Below, piece after piece: positions 54,161-64,000 of a stretch of DNA of 64,000 bases. The translations under genes were made by a program, and so were the position numbers. The notes under the pieces are model-generated. The model searched no databases and was not told where the DNA came from. It was given only the letters and a program-made list of their open reading frames with translations. Each line of letters opens with the position of its first letter. Positions within the stretch are counted from its first letter, which is position 1. This stretch comes from Pseudochryseolinea flava (lineage in GTDB: Bacteria > Bacteroidota > Bacteroidia > Cytophagales > Cyclobacteriaceae), in the NCBI RefSeq assembly GCF_003286915.1, contig NZ_QMFY01000004.1, positions 62,001-126,000 on the forward strand, in the 5' to 3' direction.

Positions 54161-56011
54161 CTACTGAATGTCTTCTAACACCGTCACAGATGCATCGTAG
54201 CCGATGTATCCTTTATTTTGTTTGATCTTCCCTCCTACGTTTGAGTTGATTGAGCCTTGAGGCACTGGCCACAGCACGTGGTAGGCACTCATCGTATACT
54301 CATCGCCGTGAACGGTAATCACACCTTTATTATAAAACTCGTTTTTTTCATTGACGCGATCGATGAAGAAGTTGTCTTCCGAAAAATTTGACAACGAGTA
54401 GCTCTTACCGTTGTAAGCTGTTTTTCCAGTCTGTGCGAAAATGAAAGCAATACGGGTAAGTTCTGTCTTACGATATTCTTCATAATACAGTTCACGTGCG
54501 CGCTCGTCGAGAATTGTGCCGATGGTAACATCGCCTTCCGCTACTCCCGAAGCACCAGCACGCGCACGAATTGTATTGATATCCGCAGCCGCTTCGGCAA
54601 GTTGACCTTTCCAATAATAAGCTTCAGCACGCACAAGGTATGTTTCCGCTAAACGCATCACGTACCAATCGGTGTTACCACCACGCGCCGGATTGTTGAT
54701 GTTATCGGGGACAAACAATTTGTAGTGAGGCCATTCGAACCAGTTACGAATGGTATCCGCTGTTAGCAAGTTTCCGGTTGTACCATAAAGCTGTAGCGGT
54801 TGCCCGTACCACGGATCGCCACCGGTTTTAAGTGCTGGCTCATTGTACACAAGATCTTCCATGCGCATCCAGTTGCCGGGCTTGTGACGAAGGTCATTCG
54901 CGTCATCCCAGATCGTATGTGTTGCATACCACGTTGCCCGACACCTTCCCAATCCACGGCCATAGTAAATCGATAATGGGAACTCAAGTTGTTGACCGCT
55001 GGCGTTCGTATGATTTCCATTCAAGCCAGCCTTACCTGTTGGCGTATTGATTCTATTCGCACCCGATGCCGCAAAGAACGGCAACGCTTGACGCATGCTT
55101 TGAATACCTGCCGCTACGTTACCGATCATGTTCGGGCGATCGATGGTCATATATAAAGCTTCTTTGTTTGCGCCAATGGCTTTGTTTTCCGGACGGTGCA
55201 AATCCCAAACAACATCTTTCGCTACGTCACCGGCATTCGCGCCGAAGCGTGTTGTCATGAGTGCGTATGCCGGATCATTGATCGCATTAGACGCCGCTTC
55301 GATCGCATCGTCAAATTCGCCTAGTGCCAAATTCACTTTAGCCAACAGTGTGCTTACAGCGCCTTTGGTAACTTGTCCGCGATCGACAACAGAAGGAACC
55401 CATTGCTCAGCAAATTCAAGATCTGCTTTCATCTTGCGGAGAATCACTTCACGCTTCGTAGAATAAAAATCTACTTTAGGCTGTGTATATTCCTGCAGCA
55501 GTAATGGCACATCGCCAAATTGATGTGTAAGCAAATAGTAACGCAAGGCTCTATGCCAATAGGCCGTTCCGAGTACTGCATTTTTTTCTGCTTCGTCTTT
55601 GAAGTCGGTAGCGAGATCGATACGTGAAATAACCGTGTTTGCATATTTGATCCCCTTATATCCTTCATACCAAAATAGACCAATGCGATTTGTGTTTACA
55701 TCGTTCAAGTTTGCGCCGGGCTGAATCTGAATGTTCATATTCTGTGCGGGACCAGACTTATCCGTCGTGCCTTCAACGGCAACATCAGAAAAAATCAATT
55801 CTGTAATAATCGGGGCACCATCGCCATAGAACGAGGCGAAACGAATATTGGCATCACAGGCAGCAATACCTGCTCGAAGACCTTTCGCGTTAACAAAAGT
55901 ATTCTCCGGTGTATAAATCGACAACGGTTTTGGCTCAAGCCAATCTTCGCTACACGCCGACATCGAAACCGCCGTTACGACCAGCAACGATTTAATATAT
56001 TTCATTTTCAT
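54161..56011 (-). CDS. SusD/RagB-family lipoprotein (second locus)
   Basis: The 616-residue product has a lipoprotein signal ending S-M-S-A-C20 followed by S-E-D-W-L-E-P-K-P, and the SusD C-terminal pattern with [17 protein letters not shown]. It forms the lid of the neighbouring SusC. The start lies 28 bases after the susC stop. No glycoside hydrolase is encoded with this pair in the window, so the ligand is unknown; the shared operator motif upstream hints at a link with the amylase locus. Confidence 0.92.
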   Translation of the reverse strand: MKMKYIKSLLVVTAVSMSACSEDWLEPKPLSIYTPENTFVNAKGLRAGIAACDANIRFASFYGDGAPIITELIFSDVAVEGTTDKSGPAQNMNIQIQPGANLNDVNTNRIGLFWYEGYKGIKYANTVISRIDLATDFKDEAEKNAVLGTAYWHRALRYYLLTHQFGDVPLLLQEYTQPKVDFYSTKREVILRKMKADLEFAEQWVPSVVDRGQVTKGAVSTLLAKVNLALGEFDDAIEAASNAINDPAYALMTTRFGANAGDVAKDVVWDLHRPENKAIGANKEALYMTIDRPNMIGNVAAGIQSMRQALPFFAASGANRINTPTGKAGLNGNHTNASGQQLEFPLSIYYGRGLGRCRATWYATHTIWDDANDLRHKPGNWMRMEDLVYNEPALKTGGDPWYGQPLQLYGTTGNLLTADTIRNWFEWPHYKLFVPDNINNPARGGNTDWYVMRLAETYLVRAEAYYWKGQLAEAAADINTIRARAGASGVAEGDVTIGTILDERARELYYEEYRKTELTRIAFIFAQTGKTAYNGKSYSLSNFSEDNFFIDRVNEKNEFYNKGVITVHGDEYTMSAYHVLWPVPQGSINSNVGGKIKQNKGYIGYDASVTVLEDIQ

Positions 56012-56039
56012 AATTACTTCTTCAATTTCATGTTAAACA

Positions 56040-59000
56040 TCACAGCGAGAGATCAACACCGAAAGTCCACGTGCGTGGCGTTGGGCCGTTGCCATCGATA
56101 ATTTCTGGATCCCAGAATTCCCACTCAGGCGCATAGAATCCTACGTTGCGCACACTCGCAAATACTTTCATGCGTTGAATACGCACCTTATCCAGAACAG
56201 CTTTTGGAATGGTGTATCCTACGGAGATGTTATCAAGGCGAATGATCGACTTCTTCCGATAAACGTTGAACGCTGCACCACCACTGTTTGAGTTTAGTCT
56301 GGCGTAGTTGTTGGTAGGATTTTCTGGTGTCCAGTAAGGAACAACGTAGGAGTTATTACGATCTAGCAGAAGTCCTGATGAATAGTCATTCTTCGCCTGA
56401 TTGTAGGTATTGATATGTCCCCATAGTGAGTATAGCATGAAGGATACATCAAAGTTTTTGAAGATCGTGAAGTCATTGCGGAGCGACCATCTTACACGTG
56501 GCTTGTAGTAGCCTAAGAATTCTTTATCATCATCGCTAAACGCTTTGTCGCCGTTCTTATCAAGCAATTTAAAATCGCCAGGCTTTTGACCATACTCCGC
56601 AGCCTGATCTGCTTCATTCGTCTGCCACACACCCAACACCTTGTAATTCCATACCGCGTCAATGGCGTGACCAATAAACCAACCGTTGGCTTTGTCGTCG
56701 CCTTCTTTTTGACCGATTACATTACCCTCAGCATCGAGTACGTTGACCATGTTTCCATAAAGATGTAAAATCTTGTTACGATTCATCGACAGGTTGAGCG
56801 TGGTTCGCCATTCGAAGTTTTCGCGCACCATATTTTTCGATGTCAGTGAGATCTCAAGTCCTTTGTTTTCAACTTCGCCCAGATTATCCCACACGTTGCT
56901 GAAGCCCAGGATATCGGGAAGACTTCTGCGGATCAGCAAGTTTGTTGTATTCGACTTATATGCATCGATACTACCGCTAACCAATCCTTTTAAGATCGAG
57001 AAATCGAGTCCGACGTTAAGTGCTTTAGTTTCTTCCCACTTCAATTTATTGTTGCTCATTCTATTCACAAACAATTGAGATGTGGTGTAAGCGTTTCCGT
57101 TGGTTGCAGAAGCATAAAGATATTTACCACTGGTCAGGTCAGACAACGCATCATAGCGACCGATATCACGATTACCATTTGCTCCCCAAGTGACGCGGAG
57201 TTTACCATTATCTAACCAGCTCGCACTTGTCAAGAAGTTTTCATCGGAGAATAACCACGCAGCACCGAATGATGAAAAAGTTGCGCGTGGATTATTCGTT
57301 CCGAATGCAGAATAGCCATCGCGTCGAATGGTATAAGTAAGCATATACTTCTCGCGGAATGAGTAAAACATGCGAGCCATGAGTGCATCGCCTGTTGAAT
57401 AATCATCTGAAGTACTAATCACTGGTGTAGAACCTGCTCCTAAATTGTGGTATCCGAGATTATCATTCGGATCGAATTGGATATTGCTGTTGTTGCTTGA
57501 CCAGAATTGATACTTTTCCGCGTTGGCCAAGAAGGTCGCGTCGAAACGGTGATCACCAAAAGTCTTTTCCCATTTGATGATATTATCGAGTTGCCAATAA
57601 TACAGTTGATGATTGTATCGGCTTGCATTTCCGCCACGAGAAATCCAGTCGGGATGCTTTGCAGATATCGATTGGTAATCGCGATGCCATTCTAAACGTG
57701 GTGTAAAATTCGCTTGATACGAAAAACCAAAAGGTAATGTGACTTTCGCATAGAGGGTTGGCGTGATCGTATAAAAATCGCGTTTCTTATCGTTGTAATG
57801 ATTAGACAAGAAAGGATTTCTGGAATTTCCACCAGGATCATCTTGAGGACTGTAGCGAAGTTCACCGTTGTTGTCATAGAATGATCCATAAGGAGAATCG
57901 CGAACAATCTGTCCCCAATCAGCAGGTACTTGACTTTCGTCGCGTGCAGCAAACTGTAGGTTCGTACCGAGGCTCAGATAATTTGTGACCTCCACATCTA
58001 GGTTAAAACGATTTCTAAACGTTGAAAACTTATCGCCGGCGATTATACCTTCGTTGTCGGTATAGCCCAATGACCAATAGTAGCTTACGCGCTCTCCTTT
58101 TCCGGAAATGCTCACCGTGTGATCTTGACGTTTACCGCGTTGAAAAACTTCATTCTCCCAGTTGATTGTCTTTCCCGCTTTGAAGTTTTCAATTTCGATT
58201 GCTGTTAGTCCTAGACGGCCGAGCCAAACATCAACGGGATCGCCGGTTGCGCCGTCGTACGCAAGCCAATCCGCTATCGTAATGTTAGGTGGGAGATTTC
58301 TCGGGTCTGCAAATTTCTCAGCCGGGTCCGTCGCTTTGATCGCGCGTGCAACATCGGCGCGATAGTTCAAGTATGCTTCTCCTTGATAGACGTGTTCTTG
58401 AACGCCTTCGCCTACAAAACCGAATGTAGAATTAACATTGATCACCGGCTTTGTTGTTGTTCCTTTCTTGGTAGTAATAAGAATAACACCGCTGGCGGCT
58501 TTCGCGCCAAATACAGCCGCAGAGCTCGCATCTTTCAATACGTCTACTTTATCGATGTCATTTGGATTGATGTCGGCTAAGTCGCCATAGTAGATAACAC
58601 CGTCGACAACAATGAGTGGAGATGTACCTGCGTTGATCGAATTCTGCCCGCGAACTTCAAGGTTTGCATTTCCTTTTGCAGAAACACCATATCCTACTAC
58701 GTTCACACCGGGAACATTTCCGCGGAGGATGTCAGTAACACTATTAGGATTTTCGTTCTCGAGTTGCTTAGCGTCAACTTGCACAACAGATCCTGTCAGA
58801 TCACGCTTGCGTTGCGTACCATATCCAACAACGACGACGTCGCTGAGGAGTTTAACGTTAGGAGCAAGTGCTACACTAATGTCAGATTGATCTTTCACGA
58901 GCACTTCCTGTGTGTCGAATCCGATGAAACTAAAAACGAGGACTGCGCCTTCCGACACGACGATGGAGTAGTTTCCATCGACGTCAGTAACCGTTCCTGT

Positions 59001-59168
59001 TGATGTGCCCTTTTCGACGATGTTGACACCGGGCATCGCCGTGCCGTCTTCGGAGGAAGTGATCTTTCCTTTTACCGTTACTTGTGCGAAAGCCGACGTG
59101 GACAATAGCAACAAGAACACGGGAAAGAACACTCGCCATTTGCGTTGGTAGTTTTTCCTCATAGCCAT
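56040..59168 (-). CDS. SusC/RagA-family TonB-dependent transporter (second locus)
   Basis: The 1042-residue product has a signal peptide (cleavage near A-F-A-Q), a carboxypeptidase-like domain (V-K-G-K-I-T-S-S-E-D-G-T), the plug signature D-V-V-V-V-G-Y-G-T-Q-R-K-R-D-L-T-G and a barrel ending W-T-F-G-V-D-L-S-L. It imports a large ligand together with the SusD-like protein. A strong LacI-type palindrome lies 35 bases upstream of its start, nearly the same as those at the amylase locus. Confidence 0.94.
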   Translation of the reverse strand: MAMRKNYQRKWRVFFPVFLLLLSTSAFAQVTVKGKITSSEDGTAMPGVNIVEKGTSTGTVTDVDGNYSIVVSEGAVLVFSFIGFDTQEVLVKDQSDISVALAPNVKLLSDVVVVGYGTQRKRDLTGSVVQVDAKQLENENPNSVTDILRGNVPGVNVVGYGVSAKGNANLEVRGQNSINAGTSPLIVVDGVIYYGDLADINPNDIDKVDVLKDASSAAVFGAKAASGVILITTKKGTTTKPVINVNSTFGFVGEGVQEHVYQGEAYLNYRADVARAIKATDPAEKFADPRNLPPNITIADWLAYDGATGDPVDVWLGRLGLTAIEIENFKAGKTINWENEVFQRGKRQDHTVSISGKGERVSYYWSLGYTDNEGIIAGDKFSTFRNRFNLDVEVTNYLSLGTNLQFAARDESQVPADWGQIVRDSPYGSFYDNNGELRYSPQDDPGGNSRNPFLSNHYNDKKRDFYTITPTLYAKVTLPFGFSYQANFTPRLEWHRDYQSISAKHPDWISRGGNASRYNHQLYYWQLDNIIKWEKTFGDHRFDATFLANAEKYQFWSSNNSNIQFDPNDNLGYHNLGAGSTPVISTSDDYSTGDALMARMFYSFREKYMLTYTIRRDGYSAFGTNNPRATFSSFGAAWLFSDENFLTSASWLDNGKLRVTWGANGNRDIGRYDALSDLTSGKYLYASATNGNAYTTSQLFVNRMSNNKLKWEETKALNVGLDFSILKGLVSGSIDAYKSNTTNLLIRRSLPDILGFSNVWDNLGEVENKGLEISLTSKNMVRENFEWRTTLNLSMNRNKILHLYGNMVNVLDAEGNVIGQKEGDDKANGWFIGHAIDAVWNYKVLGVWQTNEADQAAEYGQKPGDFKLLDKNGDKAFSDDDKEFLGYYKPRVRWSLRNDFTIFKNFDVSFMLYSLWGHINTYNQAKNDYSSGLLLDRNNSYVVPYWTPENPTNNYARLNSNSGGAAFNVYRKKSIIRLDNISVGYTIPKAVLDKVRIQRMKVFASVRNVGFYAPEWEFWDPEIIDGNGPTPRTWTFGVDLSL

Positions 59169-59202
59169 TAAATTGGGTTAAGATTGATTGGTTTATTTGT
59201 TC

Positions 59203-59220
59203 TGCGCAATCGATTGTGCA
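59203..59220. promoter_or_regulatory. LacI-type operator upstream of the second susC
   Basis: TGCGCAATCGATTGTGCA is an 18-bp palindrome with a single mismatched pair and central CG. Its core CGCAATCGATTG shares 10 of 12 bases with the site upstream of the GH31 gene. It lies 35 bases before the susC start, close enough to block transcription. CATTTTTG, a -7-like box, lies just upstream on the minus strand. Confidence 0.6.
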
Positions 59221-59721
59221 GACAAACAAAAATGCAGGTCTTTCAAAAAAATGAGGCACTGAGCCCTACGCTTCTCATACTTCAGAATTTTTACAAGCAC
59301 TCGCCAACGCCACTTCACTACACCGTAAATCCCCTACACCATGTTCAGAATGTATTGATATCCAACAAGAAGAACGCTTTCAAGAATTTCTCCAACACCC
59401 GTCGATGAACGCTCAACTTTTTTCCATTTTATTACGCGGCAAAATTTTCGGGAACGGTCCCAAGAAAAAACGCTACTAGAATTTCTGTTAGATTTTTTCG
59501 ACGACCGCTATGAAGTGAACGATATCTGTTGGCGTGCGCCGTTATTGGGAACGAGACCGGAAAAACGCAAAAGGACATTTGTCTGTCTCGAAATGATGTT
59601 GATGAGTCTAAAATTTAGCGGCATCCCGGGATGAACAAATACCAACACAAAACTGTGTTAATCTTACGCCGACATTTGTACGTGGCTTTAATTGCCGATA
59701 TTGTTTCCCTAATTAACCTAA
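59221..59721. other. Intergenic region between divergent susC and the TPR-HTH gene
   Basis: About 500 bases without a recognisable gene. Small open frames exist on both strands but show no signal, domain or codon pattern. The promoters of both divergent genes must lie here; only the operator at its left border was recognised. Confidence 0.4.
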
Positions 59722-61425
59722 GTGAGCCCTACTTGTCGACTTGTGTTAGTCCTACGCAAAAGGATATTCCTGTCTGGAATCCTCTTGGCTTGCGTGGTGA
59801 CAAGCGTGTGCGGTCAACAGAACAAAGGCGATAGCTTAAAGACAGAACTCTCCATTGCTAGCGAAGGCCATAAGATTGGAATCCTTCTTCAACTTTCACA
59901 ATACTTCATAAATGTCAACGTCGATACCGCCATGGCATATGGTGAACGTGCCATGCACCTCGCCGAAGAATCAAAAATCCCGATCGACCTGGCACGTGCG
60001 AATAGCCAGTTGGCGAGGATAAAATTGATTACCGCTGCCTACGACGATGCCCTTGATCACCTGTTGAAAGCGGAAAACATTTTAATGGAACAAGACCCTG
60101 TAGATCGAAACGAACTTCTCCGCGTGTATTCAAACCTCGGCTCGATCTATGAACGACAGGACGAATTAAAAAAATCACTCCCCTACTTCGAAAGAGCCAT
60201 CGCACTATTGGATCAACTGGATCGCGAGGCAAATGCAAAAACACCCTCGCCATTACACGCACCGCTATTGAATAACATGGCGAACACGCTGATAAAAATG
60301 GGCGATACAGCAAAAGCTATACTTTGTCATAAGAAAGGGCTGCAGTACGCAATGGCCGCGCACGACTACTTCCATGCCGGAAACCTTCTTAACAATCTCG
60401 GAAAACTTTATCTGGAACAAAACAAAATAGCAGAAGCATATCTGCATTTACATCAGGGGCGAGTTTTGAGAAAACAAAATCAAGACGATCGTGGGCTTGC
60501 GTCATCTTGCAGAAACCTGGCTTTGTATTTCATGAAACAACAGAATGCGGACTCGGCCAAGCACTACATTGCACAATCGATCAAACTATACAATCAGATT
60601 GGTGAAATGACTGAACCGTTGAGCGGCGTGTATATGATCTTGTCGGAAGTATACCTTACTGAGAAAAAATATGACAGCGCTCTCATTTCCTACAAGCTTC
60701 ACGTGGTATATAAAGACAGCATTTACAGCGGTGATAAATTCAAAGACATCGCACGTGTTGAAGCAAAGTACGAGATGATCAAGAAAGCGCAGCAAGAAAA
60801 GGCAATACAAGAATCTAAAGAAATAAAGACCATATTATTTATCTGCGCGCTTGTAGCTGGACTGATTATCCTCCTACTTTTTTTCGCGGTACAACGGTTC
60901 AGGTCCAAAAATCAAAAATTGCAGTACGAGCAGCTCAAACTTCGTGAAGAAAAGCTATTGACGGAGCAACAACACCTGCAATTGGAACTCGACTATAAGC
61001 GAAAAGATATTGCCGCACAGATGCTCTTCTTGCTTAAGAAAGATGAGCTTATTCACAAAATCTCCGAGCGAATCGGATCCGTGAAAGACGAAGTTCCATC
61101 AGAGGTTCAGCCAAAATTGCAACGCATCACGAAAGAGCTTCATGGTATTTCCAAACGCAACGACGGATCATGGCAAGAATTTGAGCTACGATTTAAAGAA
61201 GTTCACCAAGATTTTTATGCTCACCTCGAAGCACAATTCCCAGAGCTGACACCTAAAGAACGGAGGTTATGCGCGCTGCTTAAATTGAATATGACCACAA
61301 AAGAAATTTCATCGATTACACATCAATCCACGCGAAGTCTAGAAGTTGCGAGAACACGCCTTCGTAAGAAACTAAACCTTACTAACTCAGAAATTGGCCT
61401 CGTGGACTTCTTGTCCAAATACTAA
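59722..61425 (+). CDS. TPR-transmembrane-HTH regulator
   Basis: The 567-residue product starts near GTG 59722 with a signal or anchor (R-K-R-I-F-L-S-G-I-L-L-A), then about six TPR repeats (50-350, for example Y-S-N-L-G-S-I-Y-E-R-Q-D-E-L), one membrane helix (about 371-392), a coiled coil, and a C-terminal LuxR/GerE-like helix-turn-helix (L-T-P-K-E-R-R-L-C-A-L-L-K-L-N-M-T-T-K-E-I-S). This layout places sensing in the periplasm and DNA binding in the cytoplasm, a Bacteroidota type. It diverges from the second susC and may regulate it (inference). Confidence 0.85.
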   Translation: MSPTCRLVLVLRKRIFLSGILLACVVTSVCGQQNKGDSLKTELSIASEGHKIGILLQLSQYFINVNVDTAMAYGERAMHLAEESKIPIDLARANSQLARIKLITAAYDDALDHLLKAENILMEQDPVDRNELLRVYSNLGSIYERQDELKKSLPYFERAIALLDQLDREANAKTPSPLHAPLLNNMANTLIKMGDTAKAILCHKKGLQYAMAAHDYFHAGNLLNNLGKLYLEQNKIAEAYLHLHQGRVLRKQNQDDRGLASSCRNLALYFMKQQNADSAKHYIAQSIKLYNQIGEMTEPLSGVYMILSEVYLTEKKYDSALISYKLHVVYKDSIYSGDKFKDIARVEAKYEMIKKAQQEKAIQESKEIKTILFICALVAGLIILLLFFAVQRFRSKNQKLQYEQLKLREEKLLTEQQHLQLELDYKRKDIAAQMLFLLKKDELIHKISERIGSVKDEVPSEVQPKLQRITKELHGISKRNDGSWQEFELRFKEVHQDFYAHLEAQFPELTPKERRLCALLKLNMTTKEISSITHQSTRSLEVARTRLRKKLNLTNSEIGLVDFLSKY

Positions 61426-61428
61426 GGA

Positions 61429-61623
61429 ATTGGGTATTGGGTATTAGGTATTAGGTATTAGGTATTAGGTATTAGGTATTAGGTATTGGGTATTGGGTAT
61501 TAGGTATTAGGTATTGGGTATTAGGTATTAGGTATTGGGTATTAGGTATTAGGTATTAGGTATTAGGTATTGGGTAATTCGGGGTTGGGTATTGGGTCCT
61601 TGTCCTATGACCTAATACCCAAG
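61429..61623. repeat. Heptamer array ATTRGGT, 21 units, with inverted end
   Basis: Twenty-one perfectly phased 7-mers, ATTAGGT or ATTGGGT, fill 61429-61575 without interruption. After a short degenerate part and another ATTGGGT (61591-61597), the reverse complement ACCTAAT plus ACCCAAG follows at 61610-61623. It begins 3 bases after the stop of the TPR-HTH gene. This is the longest array in the window. Confidence 0.95.
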
Positions 61624-61634
61624 ACTCTTTCTTT

Positions 61635-61690
61635 CTTCTTACTTCTTGCTTCTTGCTTCTTACTTCTTACTTCTTGCTTCTTACTTGATA
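61635..61690. repeat. Heptamer array CTTCTTR
   Basis: Seven phased 7-mers, CTTCTTA or CTTCTTG, fill 61635-61683, followed by CTTGATA. It lies 11 bases after the ATTRGGT array but has an unrelated unit. Confidence 0.85.
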
Positions 61691-61691
61691 G

Positions 61692-61726
61692 TGTTGGTGC
61701 CGCCCCCTCTCTGGCGAACACCAACA
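61692..61726 (-). terminator. Hairpin at the 3' end of the small lipoprotein gene
   Basis: TGTTGGTG (61692-61699) pairs with CACCAACA (61719-61726), and TTGATAG/CTATCAA on either side could extend the stem. There is no T run after it on the minus strand, so terminator function is unsure. Confidence 0.4.
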
Positions 61727-61734
61727 GTAGCCTA

Positions 61735-62184
61735 TCAATTTTTCTTAATCAATACGATTTCAAAATCACCAAACATTCCTTTCAAGCGCCCTGCATTATC
61801 AGCGATAGAAAAATTCAGTGTAAGCTTTTCATCCGCGGTCGAAAACAACATATTGACTTGATCTTGACCCCGTACGATAGATTTGTATTGGCTATCACCA
61901 AATGACCATGTATCGACATTGATATTATGAAATGCGTAACCGCCGTTTTTTACTGTGTACAATAACTGACCATCCGTTGTCTGATCGAAAGTGATCGAGA
62001 AGTTTGAATAGTCAGCGGTATGATTGGCATCGTCTACGATCACGTGACCACCACCGCCAACAGTCCATGTACCTTGAATTGATTTCGCCGCCTTCTCTTC
62101 TGGCGAGAGGCTATCATCATCTTTACAAGACAATAGAACCACGATCATCATGACCGTTATTAAAAGTGAAGAAAATCTTTTCAT
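61735..62184 (-). CDS. Small lipoprotein, lipocalin-like
   Basis: The 149-residue product starts M-K-R-F-S-S-L-L-I with a lipoprotein signal ending V-L-L-S-C20 and a D-D-D stretch. The mature part begins I-Q-G-T-W-T-V-G-G-G-G, like lipocalin-type small beta-barrels of Bacteroidota, and ends I-V-L-I-K-K-N. An in-frame ATG 35 codons upstream lies inside the previous gene and was rejected. It is 64 bases downstream of the large secreted protein gene on the same strand. Confidence 0.75.
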   Translation of the reverse strand: MKRFSSLLITVMMIVVLLSCKDDDSLSPEEKAAKSIQGTWTVGGGGHVIVDDANHTADYSNFSITFDQTTDGQLLYTVKNGGYAFHNINVDTWSFGDSQYKSIVRGQDQVNMLFSTADEKLTLNFSIADNAGRLKGMFGDFEIVLIKKN

Positions 62185-62203
62185 ACTCGTTATGTTAATG
62201 GGA

Positions 62204-62231
62204 AGCAGGCCATCTATGGAGATGACCTGCT
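62204..62231 (-). terminator. Weak hairpin between two secreted-protein genes
   Basis: AGCAGG/CCTGCT with an inner CATCT/AGATG stem forms a bulged hairpin 18 bases after the stop of the large gene. No T run follows, so it may only be an attenuating or stabilising structure. Confidence 0.35.
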
Positions 62232-62248
62232 GGTTTAAATTGGGGAAA

Positions 62249-64000
62249 TTAATGTTTGATAAACTTGATCGTATGCGCACCGTCTGCACCTTCTAACTTC
62301 ATTAAGTATAAGCCAGGTGCAAGCGAGGACACATCAATTGTCGTTAACTCTTGATTTACCTTTGTGATGCTAATCAGCTTGCCCGCGAGATCAACTATTT
62401 TTGCTTCAGCACCCGAGGATGGAATTCTCGACACCGAAACATTCAATCTGTCCGCTGTCGGTACTGGATAAACCTTCACGCCGCCGAATATAGGTGTCTC
62501 AATTTCTGTAACCATTTTGATAATCACTTTTACCGTTACTGATGCTGTTGCACCATTTTGATCTGTAACCGTGATCGTCACATTTGTTTCACCAGGCGTG
62601 AGTGCTTTAAACCGAAGCTTGTTCATCGAGGCGAATATCTCAACCACGCTTTGGTCTGCCGCAACTGCCGACACACTTAGTATGTCGTCACTGTCCGCAT
62701 CTGTGATGATCGATGACGTAGCAATGTCCAACGTAGCGCCATAGGCGACTTCGATATCGTCGGTGCTTACCACTACAGGCGTTCTATTGACATTATACAC
62801 GGCCAATGCGATAAGCTTTGTATTGCTACGTTGCCCTGCATCTTTTGCAACGATCGAGAGATTCACTACGCCGGCAGATAAGAAATCGGGTGTATATGCA
62901 AAGGCGATGCCGTCGCTGTTCTTTTCCCAAGTCATTCCTTCAGGAGCATCGTTTACTGCGTAGGAAATTTCATCACCTTCTGCATCAACAACAGGAACTG
63001 TGAATGTGAGCGTTTCGTTTTCGTCTACCCAGTAGCTATCATAGCCATTTACAAACTGAGGCGCTTGATTGAGGTGAAGATTCGCCGCGATGGTTTTCAT
63101 AGGTTCACCAATTGCATTACTGGCTACCGTAATGACGGCATGCGCATCTGCCCCATCCATGTTCACAGCTTTTGCTGTAAGCGTAAGGTTAGAAGAGGCA
63201 CCAGCTTCAATCACTCCGTTCGCCGCGTCATTAAGTACAAGCCAGTTTCCATCGACAAAGTTCTTCTCAAGTGCTTTCACAAACCAGCCTGCCTTTTTAA
63301 AACTAGGATCATCTGTTAAGTCAAACCAGACACCGGCGTCAGCCACGTAATATAAGAACGTGCCTCTGATCGGTTCTTCTGTTACAACCGTTCCTTGTGG
63401 GCTGTATGTTCCAAATGGATAACTCAACACCACGTAGAATGTTTCGCCTGGAAAGAAATGCAATGGCTTATCCAGTTGCAGTATCTGCGCCGTTTGAGTT
63501 TCTTTTGCAACATTAATTCCGAATGTCTTCGACGCTAACAAGGAAGACGACGAAAATGTATTGCCAATATATACTTCAGCTTTAATCGAGCTTACATCCA
63601 GATTACCAGAAGCATAATATGTCTGGATATCACTTAATGTAAATCCATCGTTCGGCACAGTGAATTTTGTGGCACCAACAAAAGCGGCGCCAGCACCAAA
63701 ACCGAGGTATGAATCAGCCTCGTTCGCATCACTGTATGCTAGCGTTCTGTTATATCCCGCAACACCCAAAACACCTGTCGCTGTTGACGGCGATGAAGCC
63801 ATAGCTCGTAACTTCGACGGATTACCACCGCTTACATTTTTCGGTAAATACGATGATGCAGATAATCCTTCCCGTTGATAAGCAACCGATAATGTATACT
63901 TCAATGTCGACTGGCCTGCCGTATTATCAATCTTGATTACGTCAGTTCCAACGAAATTTTTATCTGGCGCCTGGAAAGAAACCGACATCTTATCGATGCC
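62249..64000 (-). CDS. C-terminal part of a large secreted protein with sorting domain (partial)
   Basis: The frame is open to the window end (codons G-I-D-K precede the first ATG at 63988), so the N-terminus is missing. The visible 583 residues hold a beta-sandwich region, a segment with P-G-E-T-F-Y-V-V-L-S-Y-P-F-G, two cadherin-like/Ig-like repeats (V-D-E-N-E-T-L-T-F-T-V-P and I-T-D-A-D-S-D-D-I), and a C-terminal type A sorting domain (V-Y-P-V-P-T-A-D-R-L-N-V). It is exported by type IX secretion. The catalytic part, possibly a subtilisin-like protease as in similar architectures, lies outside the window. Confidence 0.85.
   Translation of the reverse strand, partial: GIDKMSVSFQAPDKNFVGTDVIKIDNTAGQSTLKYTLSVAYQREGLSASSYLPKNVSGGNPSKLRAMASSPSTATGVLGVAGYNRTLAYSDANEADSYLGFGAGAAFVGATKFTVPNDGFTLSDIQTYYASGNLDVSSIKAEVYIGNTFSSSSLLASKTFGINVAKETQTAQILQLDKPLHFFPGETFYVVLSYPFGTYSPQGTVVTEEPIRGTFLYYVADAGVWFDLTDDPSFKKAGWFVKALEKNFVDGNWLVLNDAANGVIEAGASSNLTLTAKAVNMDGADAHAVITVASNAIGEPMKTIAANLHLNQAPQFVNGYDSYWVDENETLTFTVPVVDAEGDEISYAVNDAPEGMTWEKNSDGIAFAYTPDFLSAGVVNLSIVAKDAGQRSNTKLIALAVYNVNRTPVVVSTDDIEVAYGATLDIATSSIITDADSDDILSVSAVAADQSVVEIFASMNKLRFKALTPGETNVTITVTDQNGATASVTVKVIIKMVTEIETPIFGGVKVYPVPTADRLNVSVSRIPSSGAEAKIVDLAGKLISITKVNQELTTIDVSSLAPGLYLMKLEGADGAHTIKFIKH

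Noticed and set aside
59631-59834. Small frame overlapping the start of the TPR-HTH gene
   Set aside because: It overlaps the anchor segment of a clear gene in another frame and has no own features.
61429-61597. Telomere-like look of the TTAGGT repeats
   Set aside because: The unit is 7 bp with A/G variation, the array is internal to the window and ends in an inverted copy; other arrays have unrelated units. No telomere function is implied.

Overview
The window reads as chromosomal DNA of a member of the Bacteroidota, most likely of the order Cytophagales. The signs are two SusC/SusD outer-membrane nutrient-uptake pairs, Bacteroidota-type C-terminal sorting domains (type IX secretion) on secreted proteins, many SPII lipoproteins, a divergent LptE, TAnnTTTG-type promoter boxes and almost no Shine-Dalgarno sequences. 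I could not run any search, so the rank below phylum is inference.

Layout. (1) 0.9-17 kb is an alpha-glucan (maltodextrin/starch) utilisation locus. A minus-strand operon (SusC, SusD, a secreted GH13 amylase with a sorting domain, a SusE-like glycan-binding lipoprotein) diverges from a LacI-family regulator, which is followed by a GH31 alpha-glucosidase, an SLC45-like sugar permease and an esterase with a carbohydrate-binding-like N-terminus. The expected flow is extracellular cleavage, SusCD import, further hydrolysis and permease uptake. (2) 17-36.8 kb is mostly housekeeping: MsrA, a HAMP-GAF-PAS sensor next to a YfiR-like protein, a class II glutamine amidotransferase, L-2-hydroxyglutarate oxidase, a Rid-family protein, a MoeB-rhodanese fusion, a MetZ-OsmC-sodium symporter operon, a cytochrome/YceI/YceI/DUF5777 operon, a nucleotide-translocase-like membrane protein fused to HEAT repeats, an OmpH-like chaperone and a gamma-carbonic anhydrase. 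(3) 36.8-45 kb is an AT-richer accessory island of small single genes, all on the minus strand, separated by related repeats that carry group II intron domain V-like hairpins. (4) 45-54 kb is a conserved core block: miaB, a sigma-54 activator, two tandem lptE-like genes, a TPR-like protein, secG, groES and groEL. (5) 54-64 kb holds a second SusCD pair, a TPR-TM-HTH regulator and the C-terminus of a large secreted protein cut by the window end.

Three things stand out. First, intergenic DNA carries at least nine arrays of different tandem repeats that all have a 7-bp period and mostly lie just 3' of genes; several have an inverted copy of the same heptamer nearby. Second, a LacI-type palindrome with consensus CGCAWWCGWTTKYG occurs upstream of susC in the amylase locus, upstream of the GH31 gene, and again upstream of the second susC about 50 kb away, which suggests one regulon. 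Third, the accessory island's spacers share group II intron-like 3' ends; one has an intact 34-nt domain V and another has its domain V split by two small palindromic inserts.
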